Below are positions 34,117-43,542 of a stretch of DNA of 64,000 nucleotides, piece by piece. This DNA is from Actinoplanes italicus. Lineage in GTDB: Bacteria > Actinomycetota > Actinomycetes > Mycobacteriales > Micromonosporaceae. The stretch's first letter is position 1, and the number at the start of each line of letters is the position of its first letter. The position numbers and the translations under genes are program-made. Location of the stretch: NCBI RefSeq assembly GCF_003001815.1, contig NZ_PVMZ01000010.1:124001-188000 (forward strand), read 5' to 3'. A model generated the notes under the pieces. The model did no database searches and had not been told where the DNA came from. It saw only the letters and a list, made by a program, of their open reading frames with translations.

Positions 34117-34686
34117 ATGGAGCCGAAATCCGCGATTCTCGACGATCGCGAAGTGATGACACTCGAAGCGTTCGCGGACACGATCATTCCCGGCGAGCGC
34201 CGTGGCCCGCACGACAGGGCGGTCGCCGGGGCGGCGGCGGGTGGCGGCGCCGTGGCGTCCGGGGCGATCGACCTGATGACCTCCGAGGAGGGTGGGCTCG
34301 CGGGCGTGCTGCCCACCCTCGCGGCCGGGCTCGACGAACACGCCCGGGACTGGGCGGCCCGGCGCGGCCGGACGCTCGAGGACGGGGTGCCGGCGTTCGC
34401 CGCGCTCGGATTCGACGACCGCACCGCCCTGGCCGCCACGCTCATGGCGCCCGGCAACCCGGAGCGCGAGCTGTGGGTGCCGCTGGCCATGTTCAGCGTG
34501 ATGGCATGGGACACCGGCGCGTCGCAGCACACGACGGACGCCCTCGCTGGCGGCCATCCGGGCCTGATCGCCATGGGGTTCACCCCGCCCGGCGCGGACG
34601 GACTCTGGCGGTTCCCGGACTTCTCGTACCGCAAGGTCCTGGCCACCGTCCACCCGCACACGACGGAATCGGGAGATCCGGCATGA
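34117..34686 (+). CDS. E8-like small subunit (gluconate 2-dehydrogenase subunit 3-like)
   Basis: 189 aa from ATG 34117 with GGAAGG 9 bases upstream; an ATG at 34078 is less well placed. VMTLEAFADTIIPGERRGPHDRAV resembles the start of subunit-3 proteins that partner GMC-type dehydrogenases. The next gene, overlapping by 4 bases, is exactly such a dehydrogenase, so the two probably form a complex. The pair corresponds in size and order to sgcE8-sgcE9. Confidence 0.8.
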   Translation: MEPKSAILDDREVMTLEAFADTIIPGERRGPHDRAVAGAAAGGGAVASGAIDLMTSEEGGLAGVLPTLAAGLDEHARDWAARRGRTLEDGVPAFAALGFDDRTALAATLMAPGNPERELWVPLAMFSVMAWDTGASQHTTDALAGGHPGLIAMGFTPPGADGLWRFPDFSYRKVLATVHPHTTESGDPA

Positions 34687-36317
34687 GTCGCAACGACAGC
34701 ACCGACGTCGTCGTCATCGGCAGCGGGTTCGGCGGCGCGATCCCCGCCTACCGGCTCGCCGCCGGAGGCGCACGCGTCGAGATCCTCGAACGCGGGCCCT
34801 GGCTGACCGGCGACGACTTCGACCACGACTTCAAGTTCGGCAGCTCGTCCACCCGGGCCTTCGAGTTCACCATGGGCGACGGCATGAACGTGCTCGGCGG
34901 CAACTGCGTCGGCGGCGGCAGCGTCGTCTACTTCGCCGCCATGCCCAGGGCGCCGAGGTACGTCTTCGGCCGGCGCGGTGGCATCGGCGAGCGGATGTGG
35001 CCGCGGACCATCGACCGTGACGCCCTCGACCCGTGGTACGACATGGTCGCCGAGTCCCTGCCGATCACCCGGCAGGACTGGGACGACGTCACCTACTCCG
35101 GCGGGCTGTTCGCCGCGGCGTGCTCCCGGGCCGGGCGCACCGCCAACCCGGTGCCCGCCGCCATCGACCGCGACCGCTGCACCAACTGCAACTGGATGAT
35201 GTCCGGCTGCCGGTTCGACGCCAAACGCTCGCTGCTGCTCAACTACCTGCCGGCCGCGGTCGTGCACGGCGCCCGCATCCGCCCGCTGCACGAGGTGCAA
35301 CGCATCACGCGCACCGGCGACGGCTACCGGGTGCACTACAACACCGTCGACGAGGTGGACTACCGGGTCGTCACGGGCTCCGGCACGATCGACTGCAAGC
35401 TGGTCGTCGTGGCCGCCGGCGCCGCCGCGACCCCGGTGATCCTGCAACGCTCCGAGGAGGACCTCGGAGCGATGCCCGAGGCGGTGGGCCGCTACTTCTC
35501 CGGCAACGGCGAACGGCTCAACACCGCGGTGGTCGACGAGGACAAGGTGCGTGAGCTGCTGAAACTCGACCGTGGCGACGGCCGCGCGTACGAGGCGTAC
35601 CAGATCGGCAAAGGCCCGGTCTGCGCGAGCTGGGACAAGCTCGACGGCTCGCTGCCCGAGTTCAGCCGGTACTCGCTGGAGCAGCTCTACTTCCCGCCCG
35701 GGTTCGGCACCATCCTCGCGCAGGCGCCCGAGGCGGCCGGGCCGACCTGGTTCGGGACCGAGAAGAAGGAGATGCTGCGCCGCTGGCAGTCCTGGCTGAC
35801 GATCTTCATCATGTCCGAGGACGACAACGAGGGTGTCTTCGGGCCGCCGCCGGAGACCGGTAACGCCGACCGGGTCTCGCAGCAGATGCTCAGCCGCGGT
35901 GCGCTGTCGTACCGGCCCTCCGCCGACACCCGCGCCGCCTGGAAACGTGCCGACGAGGACGTACGCGACATCCTCGAACGCGACGGCCTGGCCCGGGTGA
36001 TGCCCTGGAACGACGAGGTGATCGGCGCGTACACCGTGCACCCGCTGGCGTCGTGCCGCATCGGCGACGATCCCGAGACGTCCGCCCTCGACGACACCCA
36101 CGAGCTGCGCGGCCACCCGGGCATCTTCGTGACCGACGGCTCCGCGGTGCCTGGAGCGCTGACCGTCAACCCGGCCTTCACCATCGCCGCCCTCGCCGAA
36201 CGGGCGGTGCCCGGCATCGTCGCGGCCGCCGGGCGACGGGGGCTGCCGGTCCGCTACGTCGCCGAGCCGCCGCCGTCGGTGAGCAGCAGCGCCTGGGCCC
36301 GCACCGCGGATCGTTGA
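34683..36317 (+). CDS. GMC-type flavin oxidoreductase, E9-like
   Basis: 544 aa from ATG 34683 (ATGA overlap). The FAD fold VVVIGSGFGGAIPAYRLA opens the protein, GGNCVGGGSVVYFAAMP lies near residue 80, and a cysteine pair DRCTNCNWMMSGC near 165 is reminiscent of the iron-sulfur or disulfide insert in cholesterol-oxidase-like enzymes. The C-terminal catalytic stretch includes GAYTVHPLASCRIG and TDGSAVPGALTVNPAFTIAALAE. It likely oxidises an alcohol or dehydrogenates the enediyne core together with the small protein before it. Confidence 0.88.
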   Translation: MSRNDSTDVVVIGSGFGGAIPAYRLAAGGARVEILERGPWLTGDDFDHDFKFGSSSTRAFEFTMGDGMNVLGGNCVGGGSVVYFAAMPRAPRYVFGRRGGIGERMWPRTIDRDALDPWYDMVAESLPITRQDWDDVTYSGGLFAAACSRAGRTANPVPAAIDRDRCTNCNWMMSGCRFDAKRSLLLNYLPAAVVHGARIRPLHEVQRITRTGDGYRVHYNTVDEVDYRVVTGSGTIDCKLVVVAAGAAATPVILQRSEEDLGAMPEAVGRYFSGNGERLNTAVVDEDKVRELLKLDRGDGRAYEAYQIGKGPVCASWDKLDGSLPEFSRYSLEQLYFPPGFGTILAQAPEAAGPTWFGTEKKEMLRRWQSWLTIFIMSEDDNEGVFGPPPETGNADRVSQQMLSRGALSYRPSADTRAAWKRADEDVRDILERDGLARVMPWNDEVIGAYTVHPLASCRIGDDPETSALDDTHELRGHPGIFVTDGSAVPGALTVNPAFTIAALAERAVPGIVAAAGRRGLPVRYVAEPPPSVSSSAWARTADR

Positions 36318-36320
36318 CGA

Positions 36321-36353
36321 ATGCGGTGGCCCGCCGCGAGCGGGCCACCGCAT
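36321..36353. terminator. Bidirectional 14-bp hairpin between convergent genes
   Basis: Perfect arms 36321-36334 and 36340-36353 with a 5-base loop lie 3 bases after the E9-like stop and 11 bases before the end of the SCP2 gene. Confidence 0.8.
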
Positions 36354-36364
36354 CGGCCGCCGGG

Positions 36365-36805
36365 TCAGGGCCGGGGCACGTCGAACAGGCTCGGCAACCG
36401 GTTCACGAGCCCCAGGTCGCCGCGGGCCCGCAGCTTGCCGCGCAGGAACAGCACCCGCGCGCCGGCGTTCCCGGTGGTCATCTTGACGAAGTCGACCTCG
36501 TTGAGGTGCAGCACCAGCCGCGGCTTGGCGGCGCCGGGCTCCGCGAGGCGGCAGCGGCCGCCCGCGATGTGCAGGTCGAAGACCTCACTGTCCTCACCGG
36601 AACGGTCGAACACGTGCCACTGGACGACCGCGTCGAGCGGGCCGGCGAGGTCGGCGCGGAACACGTCCGGCATGCCGGCGGCCAGCGCGGTCAGAACGGT
36701 CTTGCCGTACCGGTCGAGCAGCTCACGCAACTCGGAGCTCGAAGCATTCTTGACCTGCCGCGCGAAAGCGGCTCGGTCCTGGGCCGGGTCGGTCGTGGTA
36801 ATCAT
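36365..36805 (-). CDS. SCP2 sterol-transfer-like small protein
   Basis: 146 aa from ATG 36805 with AGGAG 7 bases upstream; longer frames to 37048 cover the divergent gene. FRADLAGPLDAVVQWHVFD, VFDLHIAGGRC and PRLVLHLNEVDFVKMTTG are SCP2-fold blocks, a hydrophobic-ligand-binding module. It may hold a lipophilic pathway intermediate. Only 33 bases separate its start from the divergent SDR gene, so promoters must overlap. Exact role unknown. Confidence 0.8.
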   Translation of the reverse strand: MITTTDPAQDRAAFARQVKNASSSELRELLDRYGKTVLTALAAGMPDVFRADLAGPLDAVVQWHVFDRSGEDSEVFDLHIAGGRCRLAEPGAAKPRLVLHLNEVDFVKMTTGNAGARVLFLRGKLRARGDLGLVNRLPSLFDVPRP

Positions 36806-36838
36806 TCGCAATCTCCTGTCAAAGAGCGGGAATGAAAA

Positions 36839-37915
36839 ATGAGAAACGGATATCAATCCTTTCCGGACGGCAGTATCCCGGCCAACTCCGAGAATGCGTC
36901 GACCGTTCTGATCACCGGCGGAACCGGGCTCGTCGGATCGCACACGGTGGCCGCACTTCTGCGACGCGGTGAATCCGTACGCCTGCTCGTGCGAGATCCG
37001 CAACGCGTCGGACCGGCCCTGCGCCCGCACGGATTCGACCCGTCCCACGTGCGGATCGTCGCCGGCGACGTCACCGACCCGGCCGCGGTCGCGTTCGCGC
37101 TGCGTGGCTGTTCAGCCGTTCTGCACGCGGCCTCCGTCTACAGTTTCGACCCGCGCCGGTGGGCGGAGATCCGGGCCGTCAACGTCCGAGGCACCGAGGT
37201 GGTGCTCGGTGCCGCCCGTGACGCCGGTGCGGCGGCGGTCCACGTCTCGACATTCGGCGCCCTGCTGCCGACGGGGGGCGAGACCTACCTCGCTTCCAAG
37301 GCGGCCGCCGAGACCGTGGCGCGCCACCACCAGGACGCCGGGGAGCCGGTGACGATCATCTATCCGCCCGCCCTGCTCGGGCCGCACGATCCGGGCCCCG
37401 GCGACCAGACCCTGCGGATCCGCGACGTGCTGCGCGGCCTGATGCCGATCTGGCCGGACGGCGGGTTTCCGATCGGGGACGTACGCGACCTCGCCGAGCT
37501 GCACGCCGTCCTGCTGACCGGCGTACCCCGTCCCGGCCGCTTCACGGGTCCGGGCCGGTGGGCAGGCACCCGCACCCTGCTGGACACGTTGCGGGCGATC
37601 ACCGGTCGCCGGCTGCCCGCCGTGCACCTGCCGGCCGCGGCGCTGGAACCGGTCGGCCGCCTCGCCGACGTCGCGCAGCTCGTCCTGCCGGTCCGGTTGC
37701 CGGTCCAGTACGGCGCCATCCACACGTGCCGGGTGGCCCGCCCGATCGCCGCCGGCGACCCGCTCGGCATCCCGGCGAGGCCACTGCGGACCACCCTGGC
37801 CGACACCGTCCGGTGGCTGCACCGGACCGGCCTGGTGACCACGCGACAGGCCGGCCGAGCGGTGCACGACGCAGACCGCATCGTCGAAGAAAGACCGTTC
37901 CCGAAACGCCGATAG
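36839..37915 (+). CDS. Extended short-chain dehydrogenase/NAD-dependent epimerase
   Basis: 358 aa. The nucleotide loop TGGTGLVGSH is at about 26-35, AGDVTDP follows, and the catalytic pair is Tyr/Lys in ETYLASKAAAE with a Ser in HVSTFG. It belongs to the atypical/extended SDR group (dihydroflavonol reductase or 3-beta-HSD-like), less like a sugar epimerase because the sugar-binding C-terminus is not typical. Substrate could be the core ketone or the sugar. It starts a plus-strand run with membrane, CopC, mycothiol-type and metK genes. Confidence 0.8.
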   Translation: MRNGYQSFPDGSIPANSENASTVLITGGTGLVGSHTVAALLRRGESVRLLVRDPQRVGPALRPHGFDPSHVRIVAGDVTDPAAVAFALRGCSAVLHAASVYSFDPRRWAEIRAVNVRGTEVVLGAARDAGAAAVHVSTFGALLPTGGETYLASKAAAETVARHHQDAGEPVTIIYPPALLGPHDPGPGDQTLRIRDVLRGLMPIWPDGGFPIGDVRDLAELHAVLLTGVPRPGRFTGPGRWAGTRTLLDTLRAITGRRLPAVHLPAAALEPVGRLADVAQLVLPVRLPVQYGAIHTCRVARPIAAGDPLGIPARPLRTTLADTVRWLHRTGLVTTRQAGRAVHDADRIVEERPFPKRR

Positions 37916-37953
37916 CGTGAATTCCGTACCCAGGAATCGGATGGAGGAATGTC

Positions 37954-38544
37954 ATGCGAGACCAAGCGACACGGCCGAAGTCGCGCACGGTCGCCCAGCT
38001 CAACGGCCGCTACCACCGACCCGCACTCCGGATGTTCATGTTCGTGGTGATCGCGCACTGGGCCGAGCATCTGGTGCAGGCCTATCAGATCTGGGTGATG
38101 GGCATGCCGCGCCCGCAGGCCCGTGGCGTCCTCGGACAGTTCTTCCCGTGGCTGATCACCTCGGAGTGGCTGCACTACGGCTTCGCGATCGTGATGCTGA
38201 TCGGCCTGTTCCTGCTGCTGCCCGGCTTCACCGGCAAGGCCCGGATGTGGTGGGTCCTGGCGCTCGGCCTGCAGTTCTGGCACCACATCGAGCACCTGCT
38301 GCTGCTGATCCAGGCGCAGGCCGGTGCCAATCTCTTCGGCGCCGCGGCGCCCACCAGCATCGCCCAGCTGATCATGCCGCGGGTGGAACTGCACCTGTTC
38401 TACAACTCGGTGGTCTTCATCCCGATGGTGGTGGCGATGTACCTGCACCTGCGCCCCCTCCCCGCGGGCGAGACGGCGGCCTGCGACTGCGCGGACCGGC
38501 GCGACCTGGTCACCGCGGGGGCGTCCACACCGACTCCGGCGTGA
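37954..38544 (+). CDS. Histidine-rich small integral membrane protein
   Basis: 196 aa with about four helices. Histidines recur at helix faces: IAHWAEHLVQ, EWLHYGF, FWHHIEHLLLL and ELHLFYNS, a pattern suited to metal or heme binding. The tail has CDCAD. The stop is one base before the CopC-like gene, so the two probably act together, perhaps in copper handling. I do not know the family by name. Confidence 0.75.
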   Translation: MRDQATRPKSRTVAQLNGRYHRPALRMFMFVVIAHWAEHLVQAYQIWVMGMPRPQARGVLGQFFPWLITSEWLHYGFAIVMLIGLFLLLPGFTGKARMWWVLALGLQFWHHIEHLLLLIQAQAGANLFGAAAPTSIAQLIMPRVELHLFYNSVVFIPMVVAMYLHLRPLPAGETAACDCADRRDLVTAGASTPTPA

Positions 38545-38545
38545 C

Positions 38546-39115
38546 ATGCGCCGCCCGGTGGGAGCCGTCCTGGCCGCGCTGATCACCGGTTTGACGGTGG
38601 CCGGTCCGGCACTGCCCGCGGCGGCGAGTGACGAACCGGCGGCGAGTGTTCCGGCCGACGACGCGGTGCTGCCGGCCGTGCCGGCGAGTGTCCGGGTCAC
38701 CTTCGGCCGCGAACCCGTCGCAGCCGGGTCGTACCTGTCGGTCCTCGACCCGGACGGGTCGAGGGTCACCCTCCCCGGCACGCCGTCGGTCGAGGGACGC
38801 ACCATCACGCAACCGATGTCCAGTCAACGCACCGGCGTCTTCGCGATCGTCTACCACGTCGCGTTCACCGACGGCGGCCGCGAGGGCGGGCTCCGCCACT
38901 TCACCGTCGACCCGGCCGCACCGCCCTCCGGCGGCACCCATGCCCACGGGTCGCACGGGCACTCCGTGGACCCGCTCAGCGCGACCCTGCTGGTCGTGGA
39001 CGGCCTGGTGGTCCTCGGCGCCGCGGTGCTGCTGATGTCCCGGCGGCGCCATCCACGGCCGGTGGCCTGGCGCCTATCCGCATCCGAAAGGACTTTCGAT
39101 GATCAACCAACCTGA
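38546..39115 (+). CDS. CopC-domain exported protein with C-terminal membrane anchor
   Basis: 189 aa. A signal peptide (residues 1-28, ending PAAAS), a CopC/YobA immunoglobulin-like domain (SVPADDAVLPAVPASVRVTF to RHFTVDP), a His-rich linker THAHGSHGHS and a single membrane helix near 145-165. The usual N-terminal metal His of CopC is missing after the cleavage site, but the linker supplies histidines. It probably binds copper outside the membrane with the neighbouring His-rich protein. Confidence 0.82.
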   Translation: MRRPVGAVLAALITGLTVAGPALPAAASDEPAASVPADDAVLPAVPASVRVTFGREPVAAGSYLSVLDPDGSRVTLPGTPSVEGRTITQPMSSQRTGVFAIVYHVAFTDGGREGGLRHFTVDPAAPPSGGTHAHGSHGHSVDPLSATLLVVDGLVVLGAAVLLMSRRRHPRPVAWRLSASERTFDDQPT

Positions 39116-39899
39116 TGTGTACGTGCAGCTGCATGTGGCCGGCCAGGACGTGGTCAAGCTCGTGTCCGGCCTCGACGACGCCGGCTGGAAGCGCCCGACC
39201 CCGGCACCCGGCTGGACCGTCGCCCACCAGATCGCCCACCTGGCCGCCACCTTCCGGATGGCGAGCATGGCGATGAGCGCCCCCGACCGGTTCCAGAAGT
39301 TCGCCGCGAACCTCGGCCCCGACTTCGACGCCAACGTGGATCTCGCCATGTCCCCGTACCTGAAGGAGCCGCACGCGGTCCTGCTCGACCGGTGGCGTGA
39401 CGAACTGGTCGCTCTCGACGCGGCGATGGCCGGCACGCCCCCGATGCAGGTGGTGCCCTGGCTGGTCCGGCCGCTGCCGGCGGCGGTCCTGGCCGCGGCC
39501 GGCATGATGGAGCTGGTCGGGCACGGCCAGGACATCGCGGACGCGCTCGGGGTGCACCGGGAGCCGCCGCCCGGCCTGGCCCATCTCGTCGACTTCATCT
39601 GGCGTACCTGGGACTTCGGTTATCAGGTCCGGGGCCTGCCGACACCGGATGTGGAACTCCGGTTCGAGGTGACCACGCCGTCCGGCGACGTGCTGACCGC
39701 CGGGCCCGAGGACAGCCCCGATCGGGTCACCGGCCCGGCCGTCGATCTGTGCCTGCTCGCGACCCGGCGCCGGCACCGTGACGACCTGTCGCTGACCGCC
39801 ACCGGTTCCGAGGCGGACCGCTGGCTGGATCTCGCCCAGGCCTATCGCGGACCGAGCGGTCCGGGACGGCGGTCCGGTCAGTTCGCCGACGCGGACTGA
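39099..39899 (+). CDS. TIGR03084-family protein (DinB/mycothiol-enzyme fold)
   Basis: 266 aa; starts inside the CopC gene (17-base overlap) with AAAGGA upstream. The four-helix DinB/MDMPI N-terminal domain shows GWKRPTPAPGWTVAHQIAHLA, where the His after TVAHQ and the later GHGQDIADAL His are the expected metal ligands. Related proteins are mycothiol-dependent isomerases and transferases. Since enediynes are triggered by thiols, a mycothiol-linked detoxifying or sequestering role is attractive but unproved. Confidence 0.78.
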   Translation: MINQPDVYVQLHVAGQDVVKLVSGLDDAGWKRPTPAPGWTVAHQIAHLAATFRMASMAMSAPDRFQKFAANLGPDFDANVDLAMSPYLKEPHAVLLDRWRDELVALDAAMAGTPPMQVVPWLVRPLPAAVLAAAGMMELVGHGQDIADALGVHREPPPGLAHLVDFIWRTWDFGYQVRGLPTPDVELRFEVTTPSGDVLTAGPEDSPDRVTGPAVDLCLLATRRRHRDDLSLTATGSEADRWLDLAQAYRGPSGPGRRSGQFADAD

Positions 39900-39918
39900 C
39901 CCGGGAAGCGGGCTGATC

Positions 39919-41079
<1,161 letters not shown>

Positions 41080-41087
41080 ACACGCAG

Positions 41088-41126
41088 AAGGACCAGGGCC
41101 CGGGTTTCCGCCGGGCCCTGGTCCTT
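41088..41126. terminator. Strong bidirectional terminator after metK
   Basis: A perfect 16-bp stem (41088-41103 with 41111-41126) with a 7-base loop, beginning AAGG and ending CCTT on the plus strand, lies between metK and the convergent reductase gene. Confidence 0.88.
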
Positions 41127-41144
41127 TCCGCATGGGGGAGAGCG

Positions 41145-41693
41145 TCAGTAGACGACCCGGCTCAGGATGCTCAGCTCGTCCGCCTTGACGATCTCCAGCC
41201 GGACCGGTTCGCCACCGGGGTTGTGGAAGAGCCGGACACCGTCGCCGAGCAGGATCGGGGTGACGTAGACGAGGATCTCGTCGAGCGCCCCGATCGCGAT
41301 GCACTGCCGTGCCACATCGGCGCCCAGGACGCTGACCAGCTTGTCGCCGGCGGCCTCCTTGGCCAGCGCGATGGCCTTCTCCAGGTCGTCCACGAAGGTC
41401 ACCCCCGGCTCGGATTTCTCCGGGATGTGATGGGTCAGCACGAAGGTGTGACCCTCGTACTGCCCGTCGTAGCCGCCCTCCTTGTCGGTGCCGGCGTTCG
41501 GGTCGTCACCGTGGTAGGTGTTGCTGCCACTGAGGACCGCGCCCACCTCGGCGACCAGCGGATTGGTCGAGTCGTCCGCGGAGTCGCCGCCGTCGTCGGA
41601 GCCGCCGGCGAGGCCCATCCAGGACATGTCCCCGTTCCGGCCGGCGATGAAGCCGTCGAGCGACATGGCGCATTGGTACTGCAACTTGGTCAT
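41145..41693 (-). CDS. RibD C-terminal-like dihydrofolate reductase family protein
   Basis: 182 aa from ATG 41693 with GAGGGA upstream. YQCAMSLDGFIAG, VLSGSNTYHGDD and VYVTPILLGDGVRLFH are the signature of the RibD_C/DHFR-like family common in actinobacteria. These NADPH-binding proteins usually have no proven substrate. It is the last gene of the A-PCP/FAD-oxidase run (62-base gap) and may not belong to the pathway. Confidence 0.85.
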   Translation of the reverse strand: MTKLQYQCAMSLDGFIAGRNGDMSWMGLAGGSDDGGDSADDSTNPLVAEVGAVLSGSNTYHGDDPNAGTDKEGGYDGQYEGHTFVLTHHIPEKSEPGVTFVDDLEKAIALAKEAAGDKLVSVLGADVARQCIAIGALDEILVYVTPILLGDGVRLFHNPGGEPVRLEIVKADELSILSRVVY

Positions 41694-41755
41694 CGCAAGT
41701 CCCTCCGTGTTTGCTCGATTGGTCGGTTGGCCGCTTTTACGGCAATCTACCCAGT

Positions 41756-43531
41756 TCACTGGCGGCTCGCACGGCGGGAGCCCGGCGTGCCGCCGGTCGA
41801 AGCGGCGATCCGTGCGGCGAGTCCCGCCACGGTCGGGTCGTCGAAGACCGCGTCCACCCGCACCGGGACCCCCAGCACCACCTTGATCCGGTTGACCAGC
41901 CGCAGCGCGTTCAGTGACTGGCCACCCAGATCGAAGAAGTCATCGTCGACACCCACCTCGGGTATACCCAGCACCTCCGCGAAGATGCCGCACAGCTCCC
42001 GCTCGACGGCGTTGCCCGGCGCCCGGGACACCACCGGCCCGGTGAGGTCGACCCGGGGGAGTGCGTCCCGGTCCAGCTTCCCGTTGGCCGTCAGCGGCAG
42101 CCGGGGCACGGGCACGAAAGCCGACGGCACCATGTAGTCGGGCAGGGACCGCCGTGCGAGAGCGTCCAGCTCCGCCGGAGTCGCGCCGGACGGTCCCGGC
42201 ACCAGGTACGCCACCAGCGTCTTCTCACCGCTGCTTGTCTCCTGTGGCACCACCGCCACGTCGGCGACACCGTCGTGGCCGGCCAGTACGGCCTCGACCT
42301 CGCCGGCCTCCACCCGGAACCCGCGTATCTTCACCTGGTCGTCGATGCGGCCCACGAACTCCAGCAGGCCGTCGGGCCCGTACCGGACCAGGTCACCGGT
42401 CCGGTACATCCGCCGCCCGGCGGGGTCCTCCAGAAATCGTTCCGCGGTGAGGTCGGGCCGGTTCAGATATCCGCGGGCCAGCCGGTCGCCACCGATGTGG
42501 AGCTCACCCACCTCGCCGTCGGGGACCGGGTTCAGGGCCTCGTCGAGGACGTGGACCCGTACGCCCGCCATGGGCTCCCCGATCGGCATCGTGGGCCGTG
42601 CCTCGAACGGGGCGCGCCAGGTCGACTGGGTGGTGAAGAGCGTGTTCTCGGTCGGGCCGTACAGCACCCGGACGACCAGCCCGGGACAGGCGTCGAGGAC
42701 CTTGCGCACCGCCACCGGCGACACCACGTCACCGCCGGTCATCACCTCACCGGCACCGTCGAGCAGCTCCGGCGCCTCCTCGGCCACCGCCCGGAACAGC
42801 CCGGCCGTCAGGTGCAGGGCGGTGACCCGCTCCTGGGCGACGAGCCGCCGCAGCGCGTCCAGATCGACGTCACCGGCCGGCGGCACGACCACGCAGCCGC
42901 CGTGCAGCAGCGGCACCCACACCTCGTAGGTGGAGACGTCGAAGGCGTACGGTGCGACCATCGGCACCCGGGTGTGCCGGCCGCTCCCGGCCCAGCACGG
43001 GTCCAGTGCCAGAGACAGCACGCCGCCGTGGGTGATGGCCACGCCCTTCGGGGTGCCCGTGGACCCGGACGTGTACATGACGTACGCGAGCCGCAGCGGG
43101 TCGTCCGGCATCGGGGGAGCGCCGGCGGGCATGTCCGGCAGCTCGGTGTCGGTGTCGACGACCACGATCCGGTCGCATTCGGGCAGGCCGCGTGCCTCCC
43201 ACGCCTTGTCCGCGATCAGCACTGCCGGCCGGGCGTCGGCGACGATGCGGCGCATCCGGTCCAGCGGGTAGGCACTGTGCAGCGGCAGATAGCAGCCGCC
43301 CGCCTTGACGACGGCGAGGAACGCCACGACGACCTCCGCCGAGCGTTCCACCAGGACGGCCACCGGTTCGTCGGCCCGTACGCCCAGGCCCAGCAGGCGG
43401 TTCGCCAGCCGGTTGGCGCGCTCGTCGAGCTCACGATAGGTGAGCCGGGCGTCGTCGGCGTCGACCGCGAGCGCGTCGGGGGCCGCGGCCAGCTGCGCGG
43501 CGAAGGCCGCGGGAATCGACGGGAAATCCAT
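41756..43531 (-). CDS. Stand-alone NRPS adenylation-PCP protein with Hpg-like pocket
   Basis: 591 aa from ATG 43531. A-domain (about 1-500) has the core motifs YTSGSTGTPKG, YGPTENT, GELHIGGDRLARGY, YRTGDLVR and NGKLDRD; PCP (about 515-585) has Ser539 in DLGGQSL. Reading the specificity pocket by alignment to GrsA gives D-V-Y-H-M-G-L-L-F-K, close to known 4-hydroxyphenylglycine codes (D-A-Y-H-L-G-L-L-C-K and D-I-F-H-L-G-L-L-C-K); LHLTAGLFR and TGGDVVSP are also Hpg-domain style. It combines the jobs of SgcC1 and SgcC2 of C-1027 in one chain and presents the aminoacyl group to the condensation enzyme at 45027. Pocket prediction is by eye. Confidence 0.92.
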   Translation of the reverse strand: MDFPSIPAAFAAQLAAAPDALAVDADDARLTYRELDERANRLANRLLGLGVRADEPVAVLVERSAEVVVAFLAVVKAGGCYLPLHSAYPLDRMRRIVADARPAVLIADKAWEARGLPECDRIVVVDTDTELPDMPAGAPPMPDDPLRLAYVMYTSGSTGTPKGVAITHGGVLSLALDPCWAGSGRHTRVPMVAPYAFDVSTYEVWVPLLHGGCVVVPPAGDVDLDALRRLVAQERVTALHLTAGLFRAVAEEAPELLDGAGEVMTGGDVVSPVAVRKVLDACPGLVVRVLYGPTENTLFTTQSTWRAPFEARPTMPIGEPMAGVRVHVLDEALNPVPDGEVGELHIGGDRLARGYLNRPDLTAERFLEDPAGRRMYRTGDLVRYGPDGLLEFVGRIDDQVKIRGFRVEAGEVEAVLAGHDGVADVAVVPQETSSGEKTLVAYLVPGPSGATPAELDALARRSLPDYMVPSAFVPVPRLPLTANGKLDRDALPRVDLTGPVVSRAPGNAVERELCGIFAEVLGIPEVGVDDDFFDLGGQSLNALRLVNRIKVVLGVPVRVDAVFDDPTVAGLAARIAASTGGTPGSRRASRQ

Positions 43532-43542
43532 GAGGGCTCCAA

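Noticed and set aside
32682..34682. Long N-terminal extension of the E9-like frame
   Set aside because: It overlaps unbU, a terminator and the E8-like gene; the GMC FAD motif begins right after ATG 34683.
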